In this document: positions 1-12,600 of the stretch, piece by piece
How the letters are laid out: every line of letters begins with the position of its first letter
How positions within the stretch are numbered: the stretch's first letter is position 1
Source of the DNA: Hydractinia symbiolongicarpus
Taxonomy: Eukaryota; Cnidaria; Hydrozoa; Anthoathecata; Hydractiniidae
Length of the DNA: 64,000 nt
Assembly (NCBI RefSeq): GCF_029227915.1
Contig: NC_079882.1
Coordinates: 20,589,001-20,653,000 of the forward strand
Direction: 5' to 3'
The notes under the pieces: model-generated
What the model saw: the letters and a program-made list of their open reading frames with translations, nothing else
Databases searched by the model: none
What the model was told of the DNA's origin: nothing
Made by a program: the position numbers and the translations under genes

Positions 1-3000
1 GCATTAGGCAGTAATCCACACATCAGCAGTCCTCCTCGGATGATGAAATCATCGTCGTGGAAGAGGATTAGTAGTCGCTCGTCGAAATCAATGCAAGAGC
101 TCGATAAAAGCGATACAGGTTGGTTCACTACATCATGAACGTAACAGCGCTCGTAACAACGCTCGTAACAATGCTCGTAACACGCTTTCGCAAGCAAAAA
201 CTTAAAATCTAATGTATAGTTTAACTTTATTTGAATACGCTTAAATGCACGCACACACACCTGTACTTATGTCTTATGTTTGTTACTAACCAGGGTGCTA
301 ACCTATGTTGACTAACTTTTCTCTCTGTGACACTATTTTTTTTGTTTTTTGTGTTTGCTCAGAAATACTGTACAGTGTCTACCATGTTTGTTTGTGTTTT
401 TAAAGATATACTAAACTATTCATGTTTTTTATCTTTCGTACTATTAATGCTCTTGTTACCATAGCAATTGTTCAAGAACCTTCAGTACCTAGTATAGCTT
501 TTCAACCTGACCATGCCAGTACGCCCATGTTGGCCAATCACCAAGGCAACGAACCAAAACTGTGGCACATGGTATGCATTTTATTTATTTTTCTTTGGTG
601 TATATTTAACACAAACAGAAATAATTCGAGGGAGCATGATTTCTCTTTCTTATAGGTGAAAGTTACGGACTATCCGGTTGAACAGAAGGAGGATGTTCGA
701 CACAGCAAAATGATGGCTGAAGTATACCTAACAAGACTTCTCAAAACAAAGGTAACTCTTAACATTTAATGTGGACATAAAATATCTTAGTATGGTTAAC
801 TGAAAAAGGGAAAACGATGTTATAACTTTTAAAGTTAAATTATTTAGGAAACACTGCAGAGTTTTGTTGATACACTGTTCGATTCTATTTTTGGTCTTCA
901 CGAAGGAGGTCGTGTCATCCCACCATGTGTGAAATATTTATTTGATTTTTTGGATGCTGAAGCTATCGATTTAAACATTCTTGACTGGGAAGTTCATCAC
1001 ACTTGGAAAAATAACAGGTAGGCTTTGAAGTTGGAAATACTAAGTTGGAATAAGGAATGAAAAATGATTTCTTTATAATTTTGTGTTGTTTTTCTTCAGC
1101 TAACCCTGAAGTAGCGTGCTTTTTTATTTTTTTGAATTTGCCCGCTTTAACCTCGGCTGTAATTTATTAGTAAATATTAGGATGCGTTTGCGAAAGGTTC
1201 AAAGATAAAAAAGGCGTATTCAATTTTTTTAATAGGAATAAAAATATATCTTAGAACGTAGTCCAAAAGTTTCTTCTTGATATTTTAGTTTACCTCTTCG
1301 TTTTTGGATCAACATGATCAAAAATCCAGATTTTATATTCGACATCAAAAAATCAAACACTGTCGATTCGTGTTTATCTGTTATCGCTCAGGTAAGTCCT
1401 TTATAGCGGGCACCATGATGAGGTATCTGTAGCGTATCCTGCAATTAGCTCCCGGTAACTCGAACACCGGATAACTCGAACTTACATAATCTCGAACCAT
1501 TTTCTTAGGTCCCTTTCGTTAAACCTTTCTTAGTTAACTCGACCAATTTTTTATATCCCCTGGGGCTAATTTTTTCGGATAAAGTGAACTTTTAACACGA
1601 AAAGAGGAAATCAAAGACTAGATAAATTTTGGATTTTATCCTTTTTTAGTTTTTATTAACCCCTGATGTAATATGAATGTTGTCTAAATCTCTTGTAAGA
1701 TACTTGCTAGACTGTCCAGAATTAGCCTCTATTGCTTACTTTTTCGAACTTTCAGCTGACCAGTTGCTAAAGTTCTGACCCAAATCACCGCTTCAGCTTT
1801 AGCAACTCGGTTGCCTATACAAAATCGAAAGTATTCTTTTCTTTTTTTTTTCATTTTCCATCGCTGTGAACTCTCTTTTCGTGTTTTTTCCAAGATCACT
1901 CTGCTATAGAATTTTCATAATACACTATAACGAATAAATGAAATAAACATAGTGACTGGGTAGGAGTAAATTAAAGTAAAAATTTGTAATGTTGTCTTTT
2001 TTTAGCTATTTATGGATTCCTGCTCTCCTGATGATCACCGTCTTGGAAAGGTAATTACTTTCCTTGGACTGTTCTCGCGCGTATTTTTTTTCGTCCTTGG
2101 CATTAAGATCTTAAAAAAACTGCGTGATGTATATTATGCACGAACATTTGGATATTTGTATTTGGGATTATGCCCTGTTTGTTGACTTTTTTTTAATTCA
2201 CGCCAGTTTATACCTCTTGCTGTACGAAAGCTAATACGCACTAAATTACACTTGAAAGACGTTAAACTAATTATCTGTCACCCATAAACCATTTCCTCAA
2301 AGTTTTCATACAAAAGACATGCAATGTGGTTATTATGAACTTTTTAAACTGAATGTCAATTTTAGGATTCGCCATCAAACAAATTACTGTACGCCAAGGA
2401 AATTCCAGATTACAAAAAGAAAGTAAAAAGGTAACATTTTCTTCTGATTAATGCACGTAATAGACCTATCTACTATTAGCCAGGAGACCCAGCATAATTT
2501 TTCTTACCACAAGGAAATCAGAATAGCTAAGGAGGAAAAAATTACGCTGGGCCTCAAATTTTTTTTCTGCGGTTAATTCTATTATTCTCCGCTCACGTAG
2601 TCGATATCGGGAATTCTTCACTCGCCTGAACAAATATAAATAATTCATGTATTATATAAAAGGATAACATGTGACCACGCTGGATTTGTGCTTATTGGCT
2701 GATTGTAATTCGGGGTTTGCCGTGAGGTGGTTTTAAATTTTAGGTATTTCCTCTGACATTTGTTTGCGCTTTTGTTTGAGTGAAACTTAATTAGATATCG
2801 TCGAAGAAAGCTTGTTAACTAGGCTAACTTACTATGTGAATATATAGTCCTATTGACCATGTTGAATATATTGTCGTACTTGCTAGATGCGCGCAGCTTA
2901 GGGATGGTCGTATATTTTGTATGTAGAATTCAAGATTAAGCAGTTATCTTTCTGCTTTTGTTAATTCCTGTGACTTCTTTACTAGGTTTTATATGGATGT

Positions 3001-3573
3001 GAAGGAAACAACTTTTGACGAACAAGCATTTGAGGACTCGTTGGATGAAATGTCTAAAGTAGGATGTCTTGATTATTTTAATATTATATTCTGATCGGTC
3101 GCTACTCGGTACGAAATAACGACTAGTGCCACAGCACCTGCACGAAGTTGAATCATTTTATTACATCTCTACGCCAAGTTACATTATTCTATTGCGTGCG
3201 CCAGCACTCATTTGTATTATTCTGTCGCGCGACATGCACCAAGTTTTGTCATTCTATCTCATGTATTCTACTAATATTTTTTATTTTTTATTGTAGAAAT
3301 TTGGTGCTACCTTTAATAGCTGCAATGCAGCGAGTGAATTAATGTCGTATGCTGTGAAATACAAAGTAAAGGTACGTGAAACTCGTTCGTAATTTGTCAT
3401 CTCTTTATCAATAATATTTCATGTTTTCTTTTATCTTTTTCTTTTTCAAAGATTTCCTAGTACTGTAAGTAAAACTGTGACGTTTTTAGGTGATGGATAA
3501 TTTAGAAGATAATGACTTCCCAGAGCACGCAGAGAAATTACAAGAAATCATGGAAAATATTCCAGACGATTAA
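1..3573 (+). CDS. Plexin, C-terminal cytoplasmic RasGAP region (3' end of gene)
   Basis: Partial gene; the 5' part lies outside the window. Ten exons: 1-118, 465-571, 656-751, 848-1017, 1289-1391, 2006-2050, 2366-2430, 2986-3058, 3297-3371, 3490-3573 (TAA). All junctions are GT-AG and keep frame, giving 311 residues. Plexins are transmembrane semaphorin receptors whose cytoplasmic GAP domain acts on Rap/Ras GTPases. Recognisable family blocks are YLTRLLKTK (carrying a conserved arginine of the GAP fold), [39 protein letters not shown] and [18 protein letters not shown], in the usual order. The first exon encodes a Ser/Lys-rich linker expected between the Rho-binding insert and the second GAP half. 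The protein ends a few residues after the last GAP helix. Closest in feel to A-type plexins, but subtype is not settled by this fragment. Introns hold only low-complexity DNA. Confidence 0.95.
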
Positions 3574-4759
3574 ATTCTTCAGTAGCGGTACAATTAATGT
3601 TTAATTGCTAGCTAAGCAATTGTTCTGCGCATGACTGAAACTACACGGTTGATATATCCATTGTTGCTTGTGATGTTCTTCAATGTGATACCCTCTGCGG
3701 AAGAGAACGACATAAAATGCGTTCTTCAAAGCAACAACACTCCACCTTTTATGGTGTATTTTTTTTATTTTCATACTTAATTTTCTAACATTGTGTGTTT
3801 ATTACTAATTTGAATTTAATTAAATTTGTATATTGATATAAAAATTATTACTTGTGTGTTGGCGCGATTTTGTATTCAGTAGTACAACTTGAAGTATTCT
3901 ATCTCGTAACTTCGTGACATATCAGCTGTTTTTTGAAAATTGTGGCCTTTTTTTGTTTTGATTTTATTTCACGTTGTCGCTTTCGTTTAATTTTTTGTAA
4001 TGGACCGTCGTTACAGATAGTCCCCGTTGTTATTCCGTAAAGTCTGTGATTGTTAACGGAGGAGAGAAGTATATAATATTCTATTTCTCTTATTTATTGT
4101 TTTGTCTTTTGCTTGTTTCAGAAAACTGTAATTCCAGTAGCTAGTCGAAGGTCTGTTGAACGAACTTATCTAAATTACACTCTCCTTCGTCACGTCCGAA
4201 CTAGTCTAAACACTCTCCTTCGACTTGTCATTAACACAGACGAAATTTTAATTTGTAATTATTTTTGAAGTTTTTTGCGATGTGTGAAGGTAATATAGAT
4301 TTTAATGTTGTTTAAATGTCTTCTTTTCTCATGCACACAGTGAACAAACGGCACGTAATCTTTTCTGTTTGTGGCACGTTCCTCATGGTCGAGCATGAAA
4401 AAAATTAAAAGAACAAGCCATGCGTAAAGCTGCGGCAAGTTAGAACGCTTCAAAAGGTATTTCACGTGCATCGAAAAATATTCTTCTTTCAATCAGTTCT
4501 TCAAGTTACGAATTGTTAATAAAAAAATAAAAGATCATTCATTAAGACACAAACTTTCCATACATATTAAATTCGTTGTTTCAAGTCATCTGAGTCAAAG
4601 TCAGCGTCTATTTGTTTGTTGCTACAGGTGAGCCTTGCAACGGATTGTATTTGTGGTTTACATGTGAAATTCATTCGATAATGATGACGTCACAACGTAA
4701 CTGAACAGCAGTGAAAGCGAAAAGCATGTTTTAATCAAATTTTGAAAGAAAGTTTAATC
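3574..4759. other. Intergenic region, plexin to ankyrin gene
   Basis: No coding signal. AT-rich 3' flank of plexin followed by the probable promoter and 5' UTR of the ankyrin gene. No exact AATAAA was found close behind the plexin stop; AT-rich ATTAAA-like hexamers lie around 3817-3825. Confidence 0.6.
4685..4692. promoter_or_regulatory. CRE-like palindrome upstream of the ankyrin gene
   Basis: Perfect TGACGTCA, the consensus site for CREB/ATF bZIP factors, 68 bp upstream of the ATG at 4760. Function is inferred from the motif and its position only. Confidence 0.4.
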
Positions 4760-5590
4760 ATGAGGGGAATTGTAAAACAAATTGAAAAAGCTATCGAAGA
4801 GAATGATGGAACCCAAATAAAAGTTATACTTCTGTACCACAAGATGAAAATAGATTTAGAATGCAAAAATTCTTCTGGTCGCACGTTCTTACAGGAATGT
4901 TGCATGAAGGGTCATTTAAACATTGTTCGTCTGCTTGTTGATCAAGGCGCAAGTTTGGAAACAAAAGACTGCAATGGAAATACAGCTTTGCATTACGCTT
5001 GTTTACACGCGAACTTTCAAATTACAAGGTTTCTTATAATGAGCTGTGCAGATGTTTATGTTCGAAATTTTGAGGGACAGCAACCTGTGGATTTAGTTAC
5101 AGACGGGTCATTAAAAATACTTGTAGAGATGGCTATGACAATGAACTCGCAAGAAAATCGATGTATGACCATGGGTAGAATACGCAAAAAAAGAAGTAAT
5201 TCCAACCCGAGGTTTTATTCAGACAAATATAGAGTTGCCAGTTTGGAATCGGACAAAAATACTAACAAAAGTAACGTACGTGAACAAAGAAGACATTCGC
5301 AAGATACATTATTAGACCAAAAATTTAAACCTAAAAAAAGCTTTTCTTTTAATAAAGATCGTAGAAATTCATGGACTGGGAAAATCAAAAAAGGAGACAG
5401 TTTTAAAAAAGATTCGAGTCGGATTAAAAGCAAAATATTGAACAAAAAAGTGTCAAATCTCCAAGCGTTGAGAAAAGTGTCGAGTGAAACAGACATCGAG
5501 CGCTTGAATGACGAAGCAGCGCATATGAACAAAATGCACAAAACAGAAAACACAGATCATTTAGATTTAGTTGGCTTGACTATTGAATAA
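4760..5590 (+). CDS. Ankyrin-repeat protein with basic Ser/Lys-rich tail, single exon
   Basis: Start chosen at the ATG at 4760; an in-frame TGA lies upstream at 4712 and no ATG intervenes, so the 276-residue product is complete on the 5' side. Residues 1-120 form ankyrin repeats: a weak one at 5-36, clear ones at about 40-69 (GRTFLQECCMKGHLNIVRLL) and 72-103 (GNTALHYACL...), then a capping half repeat ending QQPVDLV. The repeat pattern resembles the ankyrin part of PPP1R12/PPP1R27-type phosphatase regulators, but no convincing PP1-docking motif is seen, so orthology is not claimed. Residues 130-276 are highly basic and Ser-rich (several RRxS/KKxS sites, candidate basophilic-kinase targets) and probably disordered. 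No signal peptide or membrane segment, so likely cytosolic or nuclear. It is intronless among intron-rich neighbours, which may mean a retrocopy. Confidence 0.85.
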   Translation: MRGIVKQIEKAIEENDGTQIKVILLYHKMKIDLECKNSSGRTFLQECCMKGHLNIVRLLVDQGASLETKDCNGNTALHYACLHANFQITRFLIMSCADVYVRNFEGQQPVDLVTDGSLKILVEMAMTMNSQENRCMTMGRIRKKRSNSNPRFYSDKYRVASLESDKNTNKSNVREQRRHSQDTLLDQKFKPKKSFSFNKDRRNSWTGKIKKGDSFKKDSSRIKSKILNKKVSNLQALRKVSSETDIERLNDEAAHMNKMHKTENTDHLDLVGLTIE

Positions 5591-8436
5591 AAAAACTATT
5601 TCTACTGCTTTTGTTGGTCTGGTAACTAAGTTGGGCCAGATTTTAAAAAAGTACGGCTGTTATATAATCCTAATAAAGAGCGAATAGCATGTTTAATATT
5701 TCTTCGCAAAATCTAGAGATTCTTATCTGTATTTTCGAAATTTAGACCGGCTGTATGCTCTCTGTGTACCACTACATTCTCAAGAATTCTCTTTTAAGAA
5801 AATTAACCTATGACAGCGTAAAAAACGTGAGTTTTAATATGCAAAAAGGATCAATTTTAATTAAGCCTTAAACTTCTTCAGCCAGTTCATCCTTTTAAAG
5901 TCTTTACTTTCAGAAGACAAAATATGTCTGGTGTTGGTGTTGATTGTGCAAGCATCGAGAAAAATTTTTTGTCAACAGAGGGGCAAATTGACCAGATGTG
6001 CACGCTTTTTCTATAAGAATCAGTAGATAGGGCTTGAGGTTCTTATTTTTAAGCCTATTTCAGCTTTATTTTTTTCTTAGTTATGGATCTAGTTTTTCTA
6101 AATTTCTTCGAAATTTTATGTTGATATGAAAAATAGATATTTTTGTTACTAATGACGCTCTAAAATAGTGTTCATGAACAATCGAGGCAGAAAAAAGAAG
6201 CGACCACGCATTTCTTAGCTTAGCTGAGTGGCTTGAGAGAGTAATGGAACAGAATACACCCTGGATTGTTTCCATCTTATGGCATAATGTGAACTTAATT
6301 TGGGACTGGAAACTGTTTTTATTTGTTCTTTCTTACATTTCGGAAAAATCATAATTTCGTGGTCTTTATAAAATTGTTCTTTAAAAAAAAGTGATGCACT
6401 CTACTTGACATGTCAAAAACAACGGGTCACTTAAAATGTCTAGATTGGTTTTTTAAAAAATATCACATCCAGAAAGCAATTAAAAAATGAAAATACGACA
6501 TTTTACGCAAAAATGTACTCGACAGAATATTCAAGGTAAAATCAGACAAAAAATAAAGAACATCCTAAGAATATCCTAAGAATGTGTTCATCTTGAAATT
6601 TTGCTTGCATGCATGTGGTATTTTATTTTTTGTTAACCCATGTAAACTTTTATCCTATCATAGATGTAAAATGTCTTTTCGCTGGTTTCATTCAAAGAAT
6701 TTTTTGTCCACAGAAATCTAGCTGTCTCAGTCTGTCCAGTTGAGTGAAACAACAGCACGTTAGGGGTATTTTCTACATTTTTAACATCAGTTTGCATTCT
6801 CAGATCTATCAATCTTAAATGTGTTAAGAATGTACTAAGAATATCTGAATGATTTTTGTAACATTCTCTCCATTTTTATCTGTAATTAAACCACGCTTAA
6901 TTTTTTAAAAAAGTTGGCTGTCAAAGTTAGCAAAAATTCTATTTCCTTTCCTAACTCCCCGCGCTTATTACTCTTACTAAAACCCTACAATGTTTCTTTG
7001 CTCATCGAACATGTCAAATTTTTAACTAAAAAACAAAAAACAAACCATAAACACATTCCCTTTTCTACTTCCCAACTTCCTCACCCACATTCCTAATGGC
7101 CTCTCTTTTTTTCGGTAGTCTAGCCTAGACAGGAATGTCAAAGACTTCTCTTGCTCAAATTGGTTGCACTATTTTAATTGATTTAAAGATCGCAGAACTT
7201 GACAACAATCTACATGATATTTTCCTTAAAACTAGTGAGGTTAACCACATAAAAGTACACGTGAGAGGGCGTGGTAATGACTTTGTACATAGTTGGTGCC
7301 CATGACAAAACTTTTCATAGTGGGCAAAAATTTTGATAAATCTTGTTTCAGAATATTTGAAAAAAAATTTTTTTATTTTTTTATTTTTTTGTACAAATTA
7401 AAAATGATAGTCCTATTGAAAAATTTCTTTGCAGTCGTTACAACTTTATGGATGTATTTTTCGTTTGTCCTCCAAACAAATCATCGGAAGATAAACATTT
7501 TTCTGCTTACTGCGAACATATAATGTTAAAACAAGATTTTTGTTTGATAAACAAACCCATTGAACATCCAAATATTTGCAAAATCACACGGCACTCGTCG
7601 CATGCATGGAATATCTAACCCGCTTTTTAAGATCAATCGTGGGACTTTACAGAAAAGTGACAGAACGTTCAAAGAAGTGGTGAAAACATTTTTGAAATAG
7701 AAGTCTTCAAAACAAGCTAGTTTCTTCTTTTTTTATGTATTAAAAACAACTTTTAGTTAAAATTCTTATTTAAAAAGTTGATAAATTTATTTGTACAAAG
7801 TCAACGCTCCAGTTTGCGGACACCTTCGGTGCAGAGAGTTATACCCGTTAATTAAAAAGTGTCAAATATTTAGAATCTTATTTTTTTGCCTATTTTTGCC
7901 AAAAAATGATCTCTGGTTAGTTTAAGTTATGAAAAAGGGACACGAGACACTAGCAGGGCAGTTTACCATCACTGTGGTCATCGCTTAGTATTTCTCCAAC
8001 CGTAACATATTCCTCAATGCTAGCTTCGATTGTTTGTTTTTACCCTGTACGCTAATAAGAAATAAATTTTAGGGGGAAAGTTCATTTTGTGCAACTAAAA
8101 TTGTCCGCTAATTGACTGCCCGCTATTTAGTAAATGTCATGGAGGTTTTCACCGTGGTTTAGCTGTTTTTTGCCGTTGTGCAAAGGAATTTGTCTGTTAA
8201 TTAGAGGTGTATGCTAGTTGAAGTGTCCACTAATTGGATAGTGCATTGTATACACTTTTAATTTTTTAAAAATTACAAGGAATTTCTAAAAATTAATCGA
8301 CAATAAGAGACTAAATAGTGACTAAATTTTGTGCAAATATTTTTGTCGACTTTTTTATGGTATTTCTGCTCTATATCTCGACCCAGACATTTTGTTCATT
8401 GCAAATACCTATTTTTTTCGGTGACGAGAATTTGTC

Positions 8437-8480
8437 GTCCGGTATTGTGGTCCGGCATTGTTGTACGGCATTGTCGTCCG
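8437..8480. repeat. 13-bp tandem repeat, about 3.4 copies
   Basis: Units GTCCGGTATTGTG, GTCCGGCATTGTT and GTACGGCATTGTC, then a partial GTCCG. Units differ at one to three positions. More G/C-rich than the surroundings. Confidence 0.8.
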
Positions 8481-9250
8481 CACGCAATATCGCTGTTGCT
8501 TGATAATCCCCTGCGCTGGGAAAGACTTTAGTATAGATACAGGTGATGGTGATAGCAGGTTTAGGCGCGTATGACGAACAAATGTAAATACACAACAGTG
8601 AATCATGAGAAAAAAACACTATAAGTTATCAATTTGTTTATTTTCAAAGTAAAGTATGAAACTTAAATGATATCCTGTTCCGCCATTTCGGTGACAGTTG
8701 ATTTTATTTTTATTGCATCGTTTACGGAAAGCCGAAGAAAACGTGTAGTATGAACAGAAGTTTTAGAATAGAATAAAAAAATCAACTTTTTACCAACGTA
8801 TGAGAATTGAACTGCGAAGAAAAAAATGGTTGCTGGGACATATTTAATTTTTTCTTTATGGTAGGTGGTATTTCTTTCTGAATTTGTACTGTGTGATCAA
8901 AAACACCAAGCTAGATGAAGAAGTTGGTTAGTAAGTTAACAACGTCGCTGAACGTCGGTATCGGTCGAATAGTGAATGAGTCTAACTCCTTTGCGTTTGC
9001 GCTTGACCAAGGAACTTCCATTCTTGACAATGAGCACCACATCAACCAATATTCCCAAATTTCTTTTGCAAAGATCTCTTTATCCAGGCTTGTTAAATTA
9101 AAAATTTCTACTTAAAAGAAAAGAAAAACTTACACACTACGTATAGCGATGTAATAACTTAAATAGGTTTTTAGGTTCGTATTTGTTTTCGCGTTTCAGG
9201 ATATCTTCCTTCCCTTTCCTACGACACATTTCACTTTTAACATATCTAAT

Positions 9251-9321
9251 CATTCTCGACCCCAGAACTCTTCGAGATAAACCCGAGGTTTTAACCTCAA
9301 AGAGCTCTGGGGACGAGAATG
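9251..9321. repeat. Foldback repeat (CTCGACCCCAGA arm variant)
   Basis: 71-bp near-palindrome. The left arm begins CATTCTCGACCCCAGAACTC and the right arm ends GAGCTCTGGGGACGAGAATG. It would form a long hairpin with a GAGGTTTTAACCTC centre. Related to the foldback family scattered over the window. Confidence 0.8.
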
Positions 9322-9618
9322 ATATCTATCAACTAGTGTAGTTTTTCATTCTTAGCCAGATTCCACTTGAGTTTATTTGACGCTTGTTTGCAACTCTGCA
9401 ACCACTGTAACTGCAAAAACGACGCATGTGAGATGGCAAACCTTTTGGTTACAACTTTAAAGGGAAATTTGGAGTAGCCTTTAGCCACTAACTACGTCAT
9501 CGTTGGACACTATACTTCATTGTTTATAAAATATTGATTTCATATTATTTTACACAGAGAAAAATCATCCAAAGTAATTAAATTGGTTTTCTTTCAAAAC
9601 AATTGAGAATGTAAACAA

Positions 9619-12600
9619 ATGGTTAAAAATAAGTATGATGTCTTTGTATTTTTAGCGTCAGTGTCTGTTATGCAGTCTTACGTAAAGAAGGTACGATGCT
9701 TTATTTATTTGTTTGTTTGGTTGTTTGTTAACTTTAACAATTCTTGTGCCAAATACTTTATTCCTTTTTTTCGCGAAATTAAAAATCCGCGAAACAATAG
9801 CAAAACCTTTTCCTCCAATAGCTACACGTTTCCCGAATTACATGTTTTATAAAATTTTAGAATTTTAATGTTTTGACTTTAGGGTCATATTAAGCATCAT
9901 TGAATTGGTGAATTGAATTAAATTTTTAAGTTAATCCAACATGTGAAAATAGTGTTTTGGTGATATTAATGTTACGGTCAAAATCTTCTTAATTTTTTAC
10001 TTTTAGTAATAAGCCTCGGTTTCAAGCAGAGTTCAATTCGGACAAAATTAAAAAATCTGTTGTAACAGAGATTGTTTGTTTGCTTTATGAATCTGAAGAT
10101 TTTACATCCTATCAATTTTTATGTAAGGATTTCAAAATTTATTTTCTTTAAAAAGTTTAGAAATAGCAGCACTAAAGAAAACTATTTCAGAAAAGGTGTA
10201 TTTTTGAAATCAAACTTTTGCGAAAATTATGATTTTAGCGAATTGTGAAATTTAATCTCACGACGAAAACAGCTGATTTTTCATCATACATTTTAAAAAA
10301 GAAACATATTTTAAAGAAAAATCCAATGTTTTTAGAAATAAATTTGTAGAATATATCCGCAGTTCCTCGTTAATTTCAGCATTTCCGTTGTAGCACGCAA
10401 ATAATACTTAACCACCTGACATGAACATTTAAAGTCGATTTTGTAAAAATAATAATAAATAAATAAAAATATTTACAATTACAAAATTTAAAGTTATCTA
10501 CGTATTAAGGTATCATCACAAGCAATTTCATTTTAGAGAAATGTCCACAACGCATCATAATATTACGCCATCTTAATGGAAGTGTGAAGAGTATTGGTTA
10601 CCCGAATGGCTATAGTCGCAATCAGTTATGTATATATCATATAGTTGTACCACGTGGGTATAAAATACGAGCGGAATTTGATGAGCTGCGTTTAGGTTAG
10701 TTTATACTACCAAAGTTTGTAGCGTCCTAATGTTTTAAAGATTTAACCAACCTCATCCCCAGGACATCTTATGGCTTTTTATTTGGTCCTGGAGACGAGG
10801 TTAAGATTTAACCCAATTTATACTGGATGGTGGATTCTGATCACCCTTTTTATTTAACTCCTAAAATATTGTTCCAACAAAACTTGCGCATTTAATATTT
10901 TTCTATTTGGAAACTTTTCATGGAAATTTTCGAAATGGAATTTACGTGCAAACCAATCGAATCTACTCACAATGGTCAACTACGAATACGTGTTCGGAAA
11001 AAGCTAATGACGACAAAACAAAATTGCTTACGTCAGCAAGTCTTTATCTCAACTTCTCCGCAAAGTTTTAGGTGTTTAAAGTCCCAAAGACCATTTAAAA
11101 AAAGCCCAGTACAAATGAATCTAGGGTAAATATGGAAAATTTCATTCTCGACCCCAGAACTCTTTGAGATAAGCCTCAAAAGTGGGGGTTGAGAATGGAA
11201 AAATCTTATAAGCAAAACATATACATTTATAATTCTCACGCAGGTAAACCTGAGCGTCTCTCATCAAATTGTTTGAAGAGTGATCATGTTATTCTCAGTA
11301 CACGTGTGTTGCATCTACAAGATGTAAGGTTAGTGAGAAAAAAAATTTTTTTGTGGGATCCGTACCAATGTTTAAAAATTTAAGTAAAATTTTCATAAAA
11401 ACAAATATTCTGTCCAAACCGTTGCATATCGCGTTAGCGTTATGTACCCTGCGAACAAAATTAACATTTTTTTCTTGTACACCATTTCACGTTGTTTAAT
11501 ATTTTTTTCAAATATACTTTAGAAAAATATCGAAAAAGAACCAAATTTTGTTTTGTGGAATACATCAACCAACTCGTCCAATAATAACCCGCGGTAATAA
11601 ACTATGGATTCGGTTTCACGCGGATCGTCGAAAGAGAAAAGAAGAAGCTGGATTCAAGTTAACCTATTCGGCCCTGGGTAATTTTTTGTTGATGAATTTC
11701 TCCCGCCTCGAAAAAGCATGGTCGACATAAAACTAAATTTATTTTTTTAGACAAGAATGAATGTGAACAAAAGAAAAGACCTTGTCAGCAAATTTGTATC
11801 AACACAAAAGGAAGTTATACCTGTGCATGCCACGAAGGTTATCGGTTGAATAAAGATAGAAAAACATGCTCAAGTTAGTTCTGCAGTTTATTAGTTCTAT
11901 TTTGCTCTATTCTGTAGAATACACACACAAATAAATCCCTTTTTTGGTATTTTAGTTGTAAAAGTTGTAAAGTTTCTACAAAATGAATACCACGCATTGA
12001 TCCAACAAGATGATGTAAAACTCAACAAAATTCTTCTCCGTGTTACAGCTGTAGTTGAAACACAACTTGGTCATGCTCTCAACGTGACTCCTACATATGT
12101 AATACGAGAAGAAAACGAATATGTGCGTGTGGATGAGCGCACGGGTGATATTTCACTCAATTCAGTAAGTAATTTGTTCAAGTAAGTAAAACTACTCACT
12201 AACCTAACGCTCTACACCTTAATGTTCACTTAAGCGCTTAACCTGACGTTCAACATCGAGTCGCTCAACAAGTTGGTTTATAATGGCCAACTTAACGGAA
12301 AAATATAGGTAGTAGAAATATCTGAAACTTTTATAGAACCATTTCCTTTGTCGTTTAGAAGCCGCCTGCAACACAAACGGCTTTGCAATTCATTGTGGAA
12401 GCTAGCACGCCGCACGGTTCACCAGGCCATACCTTAGTTAAAATAGCCATAAAAGTAAAAAACAAATTAGACAAACATTTTACCATATTGCTGCAACAGG
12501 GAGTTCAAGTTAATCAAGAAATATTTAATTTAAAACCCTACTATAGCCGGGGCCATACGATTCCAACATTTTCGCTGAATGATCAACATTATTTTGGTGT

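Larger units (their letters stand above)
5591..9618. other. Intergenic region, ankyrin to peroxidase gene
   Basis: About 4 kb of AT-rich DNA with no recognisable gene on either strand. Short ORFs lack codon structure or homology. It contains a 13-bp tandem repeat (8437-8480) and one foldback repeat (9251-9321). Confidence 0.6.

Noticed and set aside
10007-10120. Exon-like segment between the signal-peptide and CUB exons of the peroxidase gene (open in one frame, good GTAAGG donor).
   Set aside because: In phase 0, which the upstream exon requires, it begins TAA, and its donor phase would create a TAG with the CUB exon. The signal exon joins the CUB exon directly in frame.
10920-11129. ORF of 69 codons inside the CUB-encoding part of the peroxidase gene.
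   Set aside because: The CUB domain is complete without it: exon 10695 joins 11244 in phase and the homology reads straight through.
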